Of a stretch of 50,436 bases of DNA, positions 17,606 to 28,473 are shown piece after piece. The notes under the pieces were generated by a model, which was not told where the DNA came from, did not search any database, and saw nothing but the letters and a program-made list of their open reading frames with translations. The stretch comes from Ilumatobacter sp. (lineage in GTDB: Bacteria > Actinomycetota > Acidimicrobiia > Acidimicrobiales > Ilumatobacteraceae): the NCBI GenBank assembly GCA_020439405.1, contig JAGQSS010000004.1:1-50436 (forward strand). The letters run 5' to 3'. A program made the position numbers and the translations under genes. The first letter of the stretch is position 1; each line of letters opens with the position of its first letter.

Positions 17606-18347
17606 CGGTCAGACGTGTGACGATCGGCGAGAGCCGCTTGACGCCGAGCTTCTGACCCGCTCCGGAGTAGCCAGCGATCACGAACATCGCGCGGACACCG
17701 TCGCGCCAGCCGATCTTCTTGCCTTCGTCGTAGGTCCGGCCGTCGTAGCCGATCCCCACCTCGTAGACGACGAGGCCGAGCCGGGCGATCTTCGCCGTGA
17801 CCTCGGGTTCGACGCCGAAGCGGTTCTCCTCGATCTCGATCTGGGCGAGCGCCTCGCGACGGAAGGCCTTGTAGCACGTCTCCATGTCGGTCAGATTGAG
17901 ATTCGTCGCCATGTTCGATGCCGTGGTCAGGATCTTGTTGCCGACGTAGTGCCAGAAGTACAGGACACGGTGCGGGCGGCCACCCATGAACCTCGACCCG
18001 TAGACGACATCCGCCTTCCCGTCGACCAACGGCGCGATCACGATCGCGTACTCGGCCGGGTCGTACTCGAGATCGGCATCCTGCACGATGACGAACGGCA
18101 GGGACGCCTCGGCGAACCCGGTGCGGAGCGCTGCCCCTTTGCCCTGATTGTGGTCGTGGAGCACGACACGAATGCGGTCGTCGTCGAAGCCGGCGAGGAT
18201 GTCGCGGGTGCCGTCGGTCGACCAGTCGTCGACGATGACGAGCTCGCCGACGAAGGGTGAATCGAGGACGGCGTCGACGATCGTCTCGATGGTGGCCCGT
18301 TCGTTGAAGCACGGCATGACGACGGACAGGCAACGGTCGGGAATCAT
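17592..18347 (-). CDS. GT2 glycosyltransferase, polyprenyl-phosphate sugar synthase type
   Basis: The 251-residue protein is a compact GT2 enzyme: LSVVMPCFNERATIETIV at the start, VIVDDWSTDGTRDIL near residue 38, GKGAALRTGFAEA near 67, DADLEYDP as the metal-binding motif near 90, and GSRF near 113. The length and the KIGWRDG segment near 213 match dolichyl/undecaprenyl-phosphate mannose or glucose synthases, which load a sugar onto the lipid carrier. The ATG at 18347 has TATCCT 7 nt upstream, so it may have its own leaderless promoter although the methyltransferase gene upstream ends only 29 bp away. Confidence 0.85.
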   Translation of the reverse strand: MIPDRCLSVVMPCFNERATIETIVDAVLDSPFVGELVIVDDWSTDGTRDILAGFDDDRIRVVLHDHNQGKGAALRTGFAEASLPFVIVQDADLEYDPAEYAIVIAPLVDGKADVVYGSRFMGGRPHRVLYFWHYVGNKILTTASNMATNLNLTDMETCYKAFRREALAQIEIEENRFGVEPEVTAKIARLGLVVYEVGIGYDGRTYDEGKKIGWRDGVRAMFVIAGYSGAGQKLGVKRLSPIVTRLTGGRA

Positions 18348-18354
18348 CGCTGCG

Positions 18355-18360
18355 AGGATA
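18355..18360 (-). promoter_or_regulatory. -10 box TATCCT, leaderless-type, for the GT2 gene at 18347
   Basis: TATCCT on the reverse strand, then 7 nt, then ATG. It lies in the 29-bp gap after the methyltransferase gene and suggests an internal promoter. Confidence 0.5.
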
Positions 18361-18376
18361 GTGGCGGTCGCTGTCG

Positions 18377-19096
18377 TCAGCGCCGTGCGACCAGCAGGAC
18401 CGATTGGCCGAACGGGGCGCGGACGCGGTCTTCGACCCATCGCGTGGGCGGCACGAGGAATCGGTCGAACACCCGGACACGCGGCCCGTCCGACGGGGTC
18501 TGGCGGAGCAAGCGGGCAACAATCAGCCAGCTGAACCAGCCCGGCAGGTTGACGTATCTGGCGAACTCGACGTCGAACCCGGCCGACTCGACGAGTTCGC
18601 GGAGTGGCCGGAGTCGGTAGCGGCGATGATGTCCCAGTCGTCGGTCGAAGTCGCTGTACAGCAGGGCGAATGCAGGGACCCAGATGGCGAGTTGGCCGCC
18701 CGGCTCCAGACGCGAATACAACTGAGCGAGCGCTCCACTGTCGTCGTCGATGTGCTCGAGCACGTTGATCATGACCGCCGATTCGAACCGAGCCGCCTCG
18801 TCGAGCGCGTCGAGTGTGCCCTCGACGACGGCGACGCGCCCGTCCGCCTCGAACCGCTCGCGGAGGAGTGAGGCGGACGCCGGATCGGGCTCGACCGACA
18901 CGACGGCGCCTGCGGCGTCCGCGAACCGCTCGGTGAACGTCCCATGACCGGCACCGAGTTCGAGTAGCGGACCAGCGAGACAGGGCCGGATCATGTCGGT
19001 GATCCAGTCCATGTAGTTGACGGCGCCGTCGAGTGAGTCGAGCGTCGATCCGAGCTGCTCGGCGATGTCCTCGTCGCGAGGGTGGTCCGTCGTCAT
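18377..19096 (-). CDS. Class I SAM-dependent methyltransferase
   Basis: The 239-residue protein has the SAM-binding motif [18 protein letters not shown] near residue 45, the acidic motif II SVEPDP near 67, and [10 protein letters not shown] near 110, typical of Methyltransf_11/12 proteins. The later part ([20 protein letters not shown]) resembles enzymes found beside GT2 genes in polysaccharide loci. Its ATG overlaps the stop of the upstream UDP-xylose synthase gene (ATGA), so it belongs to the reverse operon. The substrate, a sugar or a lipid-linked intermediate, is unknown. Confidence 0.8.
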   Translation of the reverse strand: MTTDHPRDEDIAEQLGSTLDSLDGAVNYMDWITDMIRPCLAGPLLELGAGHGTFTERFADAAGAVVSVEPDPASASLLRERFEADGRVAVVEGTLDALDEAARFESAVMINVLEHIDDDSGALAQLYSRLEPGGQLAIWVPAFALLYSDFDRRLGHHRRYRLRPLRELVESAGFDVEFARYVNLPGWFSWLIVARLLRQTPSDGPRVRVFDRFLVPPTRWVEDRVRAPFGQSVLLVARR

Positions 19097-20082
19097 CGTG
19101 GGCTCGATTCCGTCGGGGCCGCGTCGGCCGGGATCTCGTGCTCGACGAGCCAGTCGATGGTCCGACGCAAGCCGTCACGCAACGCGACGCGAGGCGACCA
19201 ACCGAGCTGGGTCTCGGCGAGCGAGATGTCGGGTCGTCGGAGCTGCGGGTCGTCGGACGGCAGCGGGTGGTGCACCACCTCCGAGGACGAGCCGGTGAGT
19301 TCGATGACGAGGTCGGCCAGTTCGAGCATCGTGAATTCGTTGGGGTTGCCGATGTTGACCGGGCCGACGAGGTCGGCGTCGACCAACGCGAGGAACCCGT
19401 CGATCTGGTCGTCGACGTAGCAGAAGCTACGCGTCTGAGTGCCCTCGCCGTAGACGGTCAACGGTTCGTCGTGCAGCGCTTGATCGACGAAATTGGTCAC
19501 GACGCGTCCGTCGGACGGCGCCATACGTGGTCCGTACGTGTTGAAGATCCGCACGACGCGGATGTCGAGGCCGTACGTCCGGTGGTACGCGAACGTCAGC
19601 GCCTCGGCGAATCGCTTCGACTCGTCGTAGACGGATCGCTCGCCGATCGGGTTGACGTTGCCCCAGTAATTCTCGGGCTGCGGATGGACGAGGGGGTCGC
19701 CGTAGACCTCGCTGGTCGACGCGAGGAAGAAGCGCGCATCGTGTGTCCTGGCGATCTCGAGCAGGTGCCGGGTGCCGATGCTGCCGACGTCGAGCGTGTC
19801 GATCGGACGTCGGAGGTACTCGGGGGGCGATGCCGGGCTGGCGAGGTGCATGACGAGGTCGAACCGATGACCGGCGAGCGCGATGCCGAGATCGGTCGCC
19901 GTCACGTCATGCTCGACGAATCGGAACTCGGGATGACCGAGGAGCTGGGTGATGTTCGAGATGCGACCCGTCGACAGGTCGTCGACGCACACGACGCGGT
20001 CGCCGCGTTCGACGAGTCGGTCGCACAGGTGCGAGCCGAGGAACCCGGCGCCACCGGCGACGAGGACCGATCGGCCCGTCAC
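19093..20082 (-). CDS. UDP-glucuronate decarboxylase (UDP-xylose synthase)
   Basis: The 329-residue SDR enzyme has the NAD-binding motif [14 protein letters not shown] at residues 7-20, [11 protein letters not shown] near 75 (a hallmark of UDP-xylose synthases), TSEVYGDP near 119, and the catalytic Y-x3-K in YDESKRFAE near 146. It converts UDP-glucuronate, made by the dehydrogenase encoded next to it, to UDP-xylose. GTG 20082 is chosen: it overlaps the dehydrogenase stop (GTGA) and gives the usual family length, while the frame is open much further upstream only as a shadow. Confidence 0.88.
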   Translation of the reverse strand: MTGRSVLVAGGAGFLGSHLCDRLVERGDRVVCVDDLSTGRISNITQLLGHPEFRFVEHDVTATDLGIALAGHRFDLVMHLASPASPPEYLRRPIDTLDVGSIGTRHLLEIARTHDARFFLASTSEVYGDPLVHPQPENYWGNVNPIGERSVYDESKRFAEALTFAYHRTYGLDIRVVRIFNTYGPRMAPSDGRVVTNFVDQALHDEPLTVYGEGTQTRSFCYVDDQIDGFLALVDADLVGPVNIGNPNEFTMLELADLVIELTGSSSEVVHHPLPSDDPQLRRPDISLAETQLGWSPRVALRDGLRRTIDWLVEHEIPADAAPTESSPR

Positions 20083-21392
20083 CGGCGGCCGACTCCGTCG
20101 TAGTCGAGACCGACGTCGCGGACTGCCGCTGGGTCGAGCAGGTTGCGAGTGTCGACGATGGCCCGGCCGCGGAGACGGTGGGCCACGTCGGCGATCGGGA
20201 CCGACGTGAACTCGGGCCACTCGGTGAGGACGACCAACACATCGGCGCCATCGACCGCAGTGAGCGGATCGGCCATGAGCTCGAACCGGCCGAGTCGCTC
20301 GGCGCGGTGGGCGCCCAGGTCGCCCCTCGTCGTCGGGTCGTACGCCCGGATGGTCGCCCCACGTCGTTCGAGCTCGTCGAGGATTCGGAGGCTCGGCGAC
20401 TCGTGCAGGTCGTCGGTGCCGGCCTTGAACGTCAGACCCCACGCCGCCACCGTGATGCCGGTGAGCCGGTCGTGTCCGTAGCGGCCGACCGCACTGCAGA
20501 CCTTGGCGATCATGCGCTCGTACTGCTGCTCGTTGATGTCGATCACGCCGCGCATCAACGAGAAGTCGTAGCCGTGTGCGGCGGCGATCGCGACGAGGGC
20601 GCGAGAGTCCTTCGGGAAGCAACTCCCTCCCCAGCCGGGTCCGGGCTTGAGGAACTGACTGCCGATCCGGCGGTCGCTGCCGATGCCCTCGACGACGGCG
20701 GCGACGTCGGCGCCGACCTGTTCGCACAGGGCGGCCACGCTGTTGACGAACGAGATCTTCATCGCGAGGAACCCGTTCGCCGCGTACTTGATGACCTCGG
20801 CCGATGCCGGGTCGGTGACGATGATCTCGGTGTCGAGCCCGTCGTAGAGCTTGGCGACGCGGTCGGCCGCCTCGGGCCGTTCGGCTCCGATCACGACCCG
20901 GTCGGGGTGGAGGAAGTCGTTGACGGCCGTGCCCTCCCGGAGGAACTCCGGGTTCGACACGACGTCGACGTCGTCGCGGCCCGTCGCGTCGCCGACCATG
21001 TGGAACGAGCCGACCGGCACGGTCGACTTGTTGACGATCACGGCACCGGGCGCCAAGAGCGGACCGAGCGTCGTCGCGGCGGCGACGACGGCGGAGAGAT
21101 CGGCCGAACCGTCTTCGTCCTGTGGTGTCGGGACACACAGCATGACCACGTCCGAGTCGGGCACGCACGTGGTCGGATCGGTGGTGAAACGCAGCCGCCC
21201 GGCCTCGACGTTCGACCGGACGACCTCGTCGAGGCCGTCTTCGACGATCGGGATCAGACCCCGCTCGAGGGCCGCGACCTTGTCGGGGTCGATGTCGTAA
21301 CAGGTGACGTTCGAACCGAGATGGGCGAGGCAGGCACCGGTCGTGAGCCCCACGTATCCGGTCCCCACGATGGTGACAGTGCTGGTCGTCAT
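20079..21392 (-). CDS. ugd: UDP-glucose 6-dehydrogenase
   Basis: The 437-residue enzyme has [20 protein letters not shown] at the N-terminus for NAD binding, [11 protein letters not shown], and the catalytic cysteine in [14 protein letters not shown] near residue 258, followed by the UDP-binding C-terminal domain (YDPTTRGDL). It oxidises UDP-glucose to UDP-glucuronate, feeding the decarboxylase gene directly downstream. The ATG at 21392 begins right at the first strand; a longer start at 21464 would add an arginine-rich tail not expected in the family. A reverse TATGCT lies 25 bp upstream. It heads the reverse operon 21392 to about 14094, although the last genes may have separate promoters. 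Confidence 0.92.
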   Translation of the reverse strand: MTTSTVTIVGTGYVGLTTGACLAHLGSNVTCYDIDPDKVAALERGLIPIVEDGLDEVVRSNVEAGRLRFTTDPTTCVPDSDVVMLCVPTPQDEDGSADLSAVVAAATTLGPLLAPGAVIVNKSTVPVGSFHMVGDATGRDDVDVVSNPEFLREGTAVNDFLHPDRVVIGAERPEAADRVAKLYDGLDTEIIVTDPASAEVIKYAANGFLAMKISFVNSVAALCEQVGADVAAVVEGIGSDRRIGSQFLKPGPGWGGSCFPKDSRALVAIAAAHGYDFSLMRGVIDINEQQYERMIAKVCSAVGRYGHDRLTGITVAAWGLTFKAGTDDLHESPSLRILDELERRGATIRAYDPTTRGDLGAHRAERLGRFELMADPLTAVDGADVLVVLTEWPEFTSVPIADVAHRLRGRAIVDTRNLLDPAAVRDVGLDYDGVGRR

Positions 21393-21417
21393 AGTCGTCG
21401 GCGGACGCCGACGGCCG

Positions 21418-21423
21418 AGCATA
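21418..21423 (-). promoter_or_regulatory. -10 box TATGCT for ugd
   Basis: Reverse-strand TATGCT predicts a start near 21411 and a leader of about 18 nt before the ugd ATG. It sits in the 113-bp divergent gap with gmd. Confidence 0.4.
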
Positions 21424-21458
21424 TCCCGGGTGCCCCGACGGTCGGTCGACCGCGTCGG

Positions 21459-21464
21459 TATCAT
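21459..21464 (+). promoter_or_regulatory. -10 box TATCAT for gmd
   Basis: Forward TATCAT predicts a ~35-nt leader before gmd, with GGAG at 21490-21493 as a modest ribosome binding site 12 nt from the ATG. Confidence 0.4.
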
Positions 21465-21505
21465 CGTCGCGTCCCGTTGCGACGACCCTGGAGAACCCCA
21501 CCATC

Positions 21506-22498
<993 letters not shown>

Positions 22499-23321
22499 AC
22501 GCACGCTTCGCCAGCCCGACATAGGCCCGGCCCCGGCGGCCGTCGCGGCGGACGCCGTGGAGACCGGCACGCATGACCGCGTCGACGGCGACGTACGCGC
22601 GATAGGTCCACACGGGTGAACCCTGTGCGGCGTGGAAGCGGCAGCCGCTCTCGTACGACCACATCAGCGCGTCGCCGAATCGTTCGCCGGTGCTGTGGCC
22701 CCGGGCGTGCTCGACCTGCCACGCCGGTTCGATCGTGGTGGTGGTGCCGACCTCGTTCGCGCGCAGACACAGGTCGATGTCTTCGTAGAACATGAAATGG
22801 GCGGTGTCGAAACCCTCGATCCGGCGGAACGTGGCTGCGTCGATCAGCAACGCCGCGCCGCTCACGAATCCCCGCCCGTCGGGTGGCGGGCCGGAGCGCC
22901 GGAACCAGCTCCGCCCGACCTCGTCGCGGATGCGGTACGTCCGTCCCCGGTGATGGTCGTCGGCGGCGGTGTAGACGGGCCCGACGACGGCCGGGGGCTC
23001 GATGGGTTCGGTCTCCCAGGGCCAGGAGACCAATCGGGCGTCCGGGTTGAGGAACAGGAACCAGGCCGCCGTCGAGGCGTCGGCCAATGCGTTGCAGCCT
23101 GCCCCGAAGCCCGGGTTCGCCGGGTCGTGCTCGACTCGCGTCGGCACGCTCGCGGCCTGGGCGACGTCGAGGAGCTGCTCGTACGCTGCCGCATCGCCGT
23201 GCTCTCGGAGGGCGACCCGGGCGGTCGGCGCCGCCGAGGCGATCGAGGTGAGGCACGCCTCGACGTCGGCGGCACTCCCGTAGGAGACGATCATGACCTC
23301 CACGTCGATCGGCACGCCGGG

Positions 23322-23331
23322 ACACTAGCGT
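23322..23331. promoter_or_regulatory. Overlapping divergent -10 boxes (ACACTAGCGT)
   Basis: Reverse TAGTGT (23327 to 23322) lies 6 nt from GTG 23315, and forward TAGCGT (23326-23331) lies 28 nt before ATG 23360. The two boxes share the central TA. The same ACNNTANNGT core occurs at 41325 and 45961. Confidence 0.5.
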
Positions 23332-23359
23332 TCCGACCCGAACCCGCTCCGGCCGCCCC

Positions 23360-24346
23360 ATGATCTCCGTCGTCGTCCCGTACCCCGCCAGCAACAGCTC
23401 GGTGCGGACACGCGCCCTGCACTGGATCGATCGCACCGAACGGCTCCGAACCGAGCGACCGGACGTGTTCGGGCCGGGTTTCCGGTCGACGGCGAAGGTG
23501 AGCGCCGACGGCCCGGTGCTGCTGCTCCGCAACGCCCGACGGCTGACCCGCGGCGGCCTCGAGCGCCGGTGGCTCACCGCCGGCGCACCCGGGGTCTACG
23601 ACCTCGACGACGGGCTGCCATGGGACGACGGCAACCTGCCCGGACTCGGCCGATGGTGGAAGCGGCCGTTTCCTCGATCGCTGATGGCCCGTCGTGCGGC
23701 GTCGGCCGCCGATCGTGTCGTCGCCGGTAACGACACGATCGCCGCCTGGGCGGGCGAGCACTGCGCCGACGTGCGCGTCGTCCCGACATGTGTCGAGCCT
23801 GGCGAGTACGACACACGCGACGACTGGTCGATCGACCGCCCACCCGTGATCGGCTGGATCGGGTCAACGGCCACCGAGCCGTACCTGGCGAGCATTGCGC
23901 CGGCGCTGCGAACGGTCGCCGACCGACTGGGGGCCCGGGTCGAGATGATCAGCGGACCCGGCGACCCGCCGACCGGGTTGTCGCCGTTCACCACGCGGAT
24001 CGCCTGGGAACCCGGCATCGAGCGTCGGATCGCGACGTGGGACGTCGGGCTGATGCCCCTTGCGGACGGTGTGTACGAACGAGCCAAGTGCGGTTACAAG
24101 CTGCTGCAGTACGCCGCCTCGGCGATCCCGGCCGTCGCGTCGCCGGTCGGGGTCAACGCACCGATGCTCGAGCGGATGGACGGGCTGGCGGCGCGCACCG
24201 CGGACGAGTGGATCGACGCACTCGATGCGGTCCTGACCGAACCCGCCGAGCGTCGTGCCCGGCGCGGCGGCGCCGGCCTCGGTCTCGCCGGCGCCTACTC
24301 CTACGACGTCTGGCAGGACCGCTGGCTCGATGCGGTGGGGTGGTGA
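23360..24346 (+). CDS. Glycosyltransferase, GT4-like
   Basis: The 328-residue protein begins ISVVVPYPASNSSVRTRAL and has AGNDTIAAWA near residue 117, PPVIGWIGSTATEPYL near 160, and WDVGLMPLADGVYERAKCGY near 225 followed by KLLQYAASAIPAVASPVGVN, the usual C-terminal pattern of short GT4-type enzymes in which a lysine replaces the first Glu. No Shine-Dalgarno is visible; a ~20-nt leader is predicted from the shared divergent promoter. Its stop overlaps the possible GTG start of the next GT4 gene, so both form one unit. Confidence 0.78.
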   Translation: MISVVVPYPASNSSVRTRALHWIDRTERLRTERPDVFGPGFRSTAKVSADGPVLLLRNARRLTRGGLERRWLTAGAPGVYDLDDGLPWDDGNLPGLGRWWKRPFPRSLMARRAASAADRVVAGNDTIAAWAGEHCADVRVVPTCVEPGEYDTRDDWSIDRPPVIGWIGSTATEPYLASIAPALRTVADRLGARVEMISGPGDPPTGLSPFTTRIAWEPGIERRIATWDVGLMPLADGVYERAKCGYKLLQYAASAIPAVASPVGVNAPMLERMDGLAARTADEWIDALDAVLTEPAERRARRGGAGLGLAGAYSYDVWQDRWLDAVGW

Positions 24347-24348
24347 CG

Positions 24349-25506
24349 ATGCGGATCTCGCACGTCATCACCAAGGGAGACGTCGGCGGCGCCCAGACGA
24401 ACGTCGTCGAACTCGCGAGCGCCCAGGTGCGCGCCGGGGACGACGTCGTGGTCACCGCCGGATCCGACGGACCCGCCCTCGAACGAGCCGCTGCTGCCGG
24501 TGCCCGTGTCGAGCTCGTGCCCGAGGTCGTCGCCGCGCGCGAGGGCGGCGGCTCGCTGCGGTCCGCGTACGGCGCCCTGGCGGCTCGCCTCGGCGACATC
24601 GCGCCCGACGTCGTCCACGGCCATTCGTCACACGCCGGCCTGCTCGCCCGAGCAGCATCGCGGCGACTCGGTCTGCCGTCCGTGTACACCGCTCACGGCT
24701 GGCCCTTCCAGCCCGGGGCGCCGTGGCGTCAACGCGTCTCGTCGTACGCCGGCGAGACGGTCGGCGCGTGGCTCGGCGACGTCGTGATCTGCTTGACCGA
24801 GTCGGAGGCCCGTGCCGCTCGTTGGGTGGTGCCATCGAGCCGGATGCGGATCGTGCCCAACGGGATCGCCGATGTGTCAGCCGATGAGCTGCGTCCGTCC
24901 GGTCGGTCGGCCGACGGACCGGTCCGGCTCGTGATGGTGGCGCGGTTCGCCCCGCCCAAGCAGCAGGCGGCGCTCCTGCAGGCACTCGCCGACGTGGCGG
25001 ACGTCGCCTGGGAACTCACCTTCGTCGGGGAGGGTCCGGGCCGGACGGCATGCGAACAGATCGCAGCAGCGCGCTTCGGCGACGGCCGGGTGTCCTTCGC
25101 CGGCCATCGTGACGATGTCCCCGCGCTGCTGGCCCGACACGACGTCGCCGTGCTGTGGTCGGGGTACGAGGGGATGCCGATGGCGCTGCTCGAGGGGATG
25201 CGCGCAGGCCTGTGCTGTCTCGCGAACGACCTGCCCGGGGTCAGGGTGCTGTTCGGCACCGACCACGACCTCGAACCGGCCGGGGTGATCGCCGACGCCG
25301 ACGGTCTCCCGGAGCTCGTGCGCCGCTGGGCCGACGACCGCGATGACCTCGATCGGTGGGGGCAGCGGGCGCGGCAGCGGTATCTCGATGCGTTCACCGC
25401 CGACGCCATGGCCGCCGCGGTCCGGCAGGCCTACGACGACGCGATCGCTCGGCGGCCGCTCATCGGCCGCCGTCGCGGACCAGGTGGCGGAACGTCAGCG
25501 AGATGA
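24349..25506 (+). CDS. GT4 family glycosyltransferase
   Basis: The 385-residue protein starts RISHVITKGDVGGAQTNVV, the acceptor-side loop of WcaL/EpsF-like GT4 enzymes. Further motifs are VYTAHGWPFQPG near residue 107, VPNGIAD near 168, MVARFAPPKQ near 195, and GYEGMPMALLEGMRAG near 275 with the E-x7-E pair. ATG 24349 is used; GTG 24343 would add two residues and overlap the upstream stop (GTGA), so either could be true. The last 47 bp overlap the end of the opposite-strand sugar transferase gene. Confidence 0.87.
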   Translation: MRISHVITKGDVGGAQTNVVELASAQVRAGDDVVVTAGSDGPALERAAAAGARVELVPEVVAAREGGGSLRSAYGALAARLGDIAPDVVHGHSSHAGLLARAASRRLGLPSVYTAHGWPFQPGAPWRQRVSSYAGETVGAWLGDVVICLTESEARAARWVVPSSRMRIVPNGIADVSADELRPSGRSADGPVRLVMVARFAPPKQQAALLQALADVADVAWELTFVGEGPGRTACEQIAAARFGDGRVSFAGHRDDVPALLARHDVAVLWSGYEGMPMALLEGMRAGLCCLANDLPGVRVLFGTDHDLEPAGVIADADGLPELVRRWADDRDDLDRWGQRARQRYLDAFTADAMAAAVRQAYDDAIARRPLIGRRRGPGGGTSAR

Positions 25507-26818
25507 TCCGCAGGTCGGTCGCCAACGACTCGTGCCGGACGTAGTAGAGGTCGTACTGGAGCTTGACCGCAGCGTCCTCCTGCGAGGCGGCGTACCGATA
25601 GCGGACCTGGGCCCACCCGGTCAGCCCCGGACGGACGAGGTGGCGTGCGCCGTAGAACGGAAGGGCCTCCTCGAGCTGCCGGGCATACGTGATCTGTTCG
25701 GGTCGCGGCCCGACGACCGCCAACTCGCCGCGTGCGATGTTGAGGACCTGCGGGAGTTCGTCGATGTGGGTGCGGCGCAGCAGCTTGCCGAACGGGGTGA
25801 TGCGCGGATCGTCGTTCGAGGTCCAACCGGACACGTCGACGGCGCCCGGCGCCATCGTCCGGAACTTCCAGATCCGGAACGGTTCGCCGCGCAGCCCGAC
25901 CCGGTCCTGGTGGAACCACAGCGGTCCGCGATTGGCGATCAGATTGCCGATGAGCACGAACGGCAGCACGACGAGGAGGACGACCCCACCGACCAGCGCA
26001 CAGGCGAGGTCGATCGCCCGCTTCAGCGGTGCGTAGGCCCCGTGGACCGACTCGATGTCGGCCATCAGTGCGAATCGGTCGAGCGATGACAACGGCACCT
26101 TGCCGAGGTACTCCTCGTAGAACGTGTCGACGCCGCGGACCTGGACGCCCTCGCGGTGCAACTGCTCGGCGGTCTGCAGGACGTCGGGGTGCACGCTGGC
26201 GCGGGTCCCGAGCACCAGCGTGGTGGCGCGGCCGTTCCGGACGATCGATTCGACCTTCGGGTAGTCGTCCTCGTCGGTGATCACGTCGACCAGGGCGAAG
26301 TGCTGCTCCCACGGGCCGTCGTCGACATCGGTCCGGAGTTGGTCGCCGTCGGTCGGATTGACCACGGCGACGACCCGCCGGGCCGCCCCTGCCCGCCGCA
26401 ACGACACGACGGAGATCGCCCCGTAGAGCATGAGCCATGCGAACACGAGTGCAGCGGTCAGGAGGATCACGAAGCGGGGGAGGGACAGCGGCCAGAACAC
26501 CTGGGATGTCGCAGCGCCACCCAGGACGAGCATGCTCGTCCCGATCGCGTTCACGAGGACGTCGGACGACGCCGAGGTCCTCGGCGGAGCCCCGGTGAGG
26601 GCGGCGATCAGCAGACAGAGCAGCGCGAGCCCGAGGTAGGGGAGCAACGGCTCGGTCGTCCCGGTCGGGGCGCGCACGTCGGCGTGCACGAAGCGTGCCA
26701 CGAACGGCAGGAGGGCGATGGGCAGCCAACCGGTCAGCCAGCGACGGGTCGTGCCCAACGTGGAACGGTTGTGCAGGGCCAGCGTCGTGGCCGGACGGCC
26801 GTCTTCGGACGTGGACAC
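25460..26818 (-). CDS. Polyprenyl-phosphate sugar-1-phosphate transferase (glycan chain initiator)
   Basis: The 452-residue protein has about four N-terminal membrane helices, a soluble middle domain, and a C-terminal bacterial sugar transferase domain from about residue 262: KRAIDLACALVGG, FHQDRVGLRGEPFRIWKFRT, the catalytic Asp-Glu pair in THIDELPQVLN, VVGPRPE, and RPGLTGWAQV. This WbaP/WcaJ-type enzyme moves a hexose-1-phosphate from a UDP-sugar to undecaprenyl phosphate, the first step of glycan assembly. GTG 26818 with TACACT 7 nt upstream marks the start. It is the only clear initiating enzyme in the window and may serve one or both exporters. Confidence 0.9.
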   Translation of the reverse strand: MSTSEDGRPATTLALHNRSTLGTTRRWLTGWLPIALLPFVARFVHADVRAPTGTTEPLLPYLGLALLCLLIAALTGAPPRTSASSDVLVNAIGTSMLVLGGAATSQVFWPLSLPRFVILLTAALVFAWLMLYGAISVVSLRRAGAARRVVAVVNPTDGDQLRTDVDDGPWEQHFALVDVITDEDDYPKVESIVRNGRATTLVLGTRASVHPDVLQTAEQLHREGVQVRGVDTFYEEYLGKVPLSSLDRFALMADIESVHGAYAPLKRAIDLACALVGGVVLLVVLPFVLIGNLIANRGPLWFHQDRVGLRGEPFRIWKFRTMAPGAVDVSGWTSNDDPRITPFGKLLRRTHIDELPQVLNIARGELAVVGPRPEQITYARQLEEALPFYGARHLVRPGLTGWAQVRYRYAASQEDAAVKLQYDLYYVRHESLATDLRIISLTFRHLVRDGGR

Positions 26819-26825
26819 CGCAGCG

Positions 26826-26831
26826 AGTGTA
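26826..26831 (-). promoter_or_regulatory. -10 box TACACT, leaderless-type, for the sugar transferase
   Basis: Reverse TACACT followed by 7 nt and GTG 26818. The longer string TACACTCGC is shared with the boxes upstream of 35957 and 40286. Confidence 0.5.
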
Positions 26832-26906
26832 CCGGTCGCCCTTTCGTCGCTGTCGGAACGGTCGAACCACCCCGTCGGGCTCCGCATCCGTCCGGAAGTG
26901 CGTTGG

Positions 26907-26912
26907 TAGGCT
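26907..26912 (+). promoter_or_regulatory. -10 box TAGGCT, leaderless-type, for the DUF2142-like gene
   Basis: TAGGCT, then 8 nt, then GTG 26921. It is divergent from the sugar transferase promoter about 75 bp away. Confidence 0.45.
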
Positions 26913-26920
26913 CGTCGCCC

Positions 26921-28399
26921 GTGCACGACCCGGACCCGACCGCCGACGTCGGTGACCCGTCCGACGAACCGGTCGACGCCACACCGGTGGAGACTGCCGA
27001 CGACACCCTCGAGGGGGTCGCCGGCGACGAATCCGACGATTCGGCCGTACGGGATTCCGAACCGGACCGACCGATCGCGTGGACCCGTGTCGACTGGTGG
27101 TGGTGCCTGGGCATCGTCGTGCTCTCCCTCGTCCTCACCGGGCTGCACGTCCGGGCGTACCCGACGCTGTCGCCGGTCGACGAGCTGCAGCACGTCGACT
27201 ACATGATCCGGGCGGGCGAGTTCGACATCCCGAGACGCAACGAGCGTGTCGGGGCGGAGGCGATGGCGGAAGCGGCGTGCCGCAGCGTCGACGCGCCGTT
27301 GTACGTCGGCCCGCCGTGCGGGTTGGACGAATACGACCCGGAGAACTTCCAGGAGCGCGGCTTCAACACGTCGGCTGGGCAGTTCCCGCCGTACTACGTC
27401 GTGACCGGTGTGGTCGCGAACGCATTGACCACCGTCGGGGTCGTCGGCAGCAAGGTGACCGCCGGCCGGATGCTGGGAGCGCTGTGGGCCGCCGGCGCCT
27501 GGATCGTCGTGTGGTACGTGATGTCGCTGTTCGGGATCGACCGAGTGCGTCGCGCCATCGTGGTGGGTGGACTGATGGCGACGCCGTTCGTCATCTTCCA
27601 CGCCGGCGCGACGATCAATGCCGACGTCAGTCTGATGGCGACCGGTTCGCTCGCACTGCTGGCGACGGTGCAGTACGACCGTGATCGTTTGCGATGGTGG
27701 TGGCTCCCACCGATCTTCGTCGGGGCGTTCTTCGTCGAAGCGACGAACATCCTGGCGATCACCGTGTGCGTCACGTATCTCGCGATCCGGGCGGTCGGCG
27801 ATCGATCGCTCGACTGGCCGCGCCGGCTCGCCCCGCTGGCCGCCTTCCCGTTCCTGTACCTCTTGCGGGTCGAGATCGGACCGTGGGTGCAAGACACACT
27901 GTTCCCGCCCGCCGCGGTGACGAGCGCCACCGATCTCGAGGTGTCGGCACCGATGTTCGAGGCCCATCGAACCACCGGTGTGTCCTGGTCGCGCGTCTTC
28001 GAACAACTCGGCGCGACGTTCTCGCCGCTGCGTGGCCCGTACCTCTCGCCACCACTGCGCTCCGATGCGACGGTGCTCGGGCTGCAGCTGTCGAACTGGC
28101 TGATGATCGCCTTGATGTTCGCGGCGGCGTTCCTGGTCGTGCGCGCCGCCAGCTTGACGCTGTGGGCCCGCGTGCTGATGCTCGCCCTGCTCGCCGCCGG
28201 GCCCTTTTACACGTTCTATTACGCGTACTTCAACAACAGTGACTTTTCGGCCCCGGCACGATTCGCCCTGCCGCTGGTACCGCTCATGGCGGTCGTGACC
28301 GCATCGGCGCTCCGGACCCGCGATGCGATCTTGGCGGCGTCGGGAGTGTTCGGATTCGTCGCACTGACAACGTTCGTGCAGCTGCTGGCGGCCCAGTAG
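26921..28399 (+). CDS. DUF2142-like polytopic membrane protein
   Basis: The 492-residue protein has an acidic, disordered cytoplasmic N-terminus (about 50 residues), a first helix near residues 60-76, and an outer loop with SPVDELQHVDYM near 85, matching the D-E-x2-H motif of DUF2142 and related GT-C-like proteins. The loop also holds Cys pairs. Around ten further helices follow. Such proteins occur in cell-surface glycan loci and are thought to move or transfer lipid-linked sugars, but the biochemical role is unproven. GTG 26921 is preferred because the frame upstream is a shadow and a -10 box lies 8 nt away. Confidence 0.75.
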   Translation: MHDPDPTADVGDPSDEPVDATPVETADDTLEGVAGDESDDSAVRDSEPDRPIAWTRVDWWWCLGIVVLSLVLTGLHVRAYPTLSPVDELQHVDYMIRAGEFDIPRRNERVGAEAMAEAACRSVDAPLYVGPPCGLDEYDPENFQERGFNTSAGQFPPYYVVTGVVANALTTVGVVGSKVTAGRMLGALWAAGAWIVVWYVMSLFGIDRVRRAIVVGGLMATPFVIFHAGATINADVSLMATGSLALLATVQYDRDRLRWWWLPPIFVGAFFVEATNILAITVCVTYLAIRAVGDRSLDWPRRLAPLAAFPFLYLLRVEIGPWVQDTLFPPAAVTSATDLEVSAPMFEAHRTTGVSWSRVFEQLGATFSPLRGPYLSPPLRSDATVLGLQLSNWLMIALMFAAAFLVVRAASLTLWARVLMLALLAAGPFYTFYYAYFNNSDFSAPARFALPLVPLMAVVTASALRTRDAILAASGVFGFVALTTFVQLLAAQ

Positions 28400-28459
28400 C
28401 CGGCGCGGACCGGACGAAACGCCCGTCGGTGATCACCGGGGCGTCGGCGGCGCCACTCG

Positions 28460-28465
28460 TATACT
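28460..28465 (+). promoter_or_regulatory. -10 box TATACT, leaderless-type
   Basis: TATACT, then 8 nt, then ATG 28474. It is among the closest to the TATAAT consensus in the window. Confidence 0.55.
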
Positions 28466-28473
28466 TCGCTGCC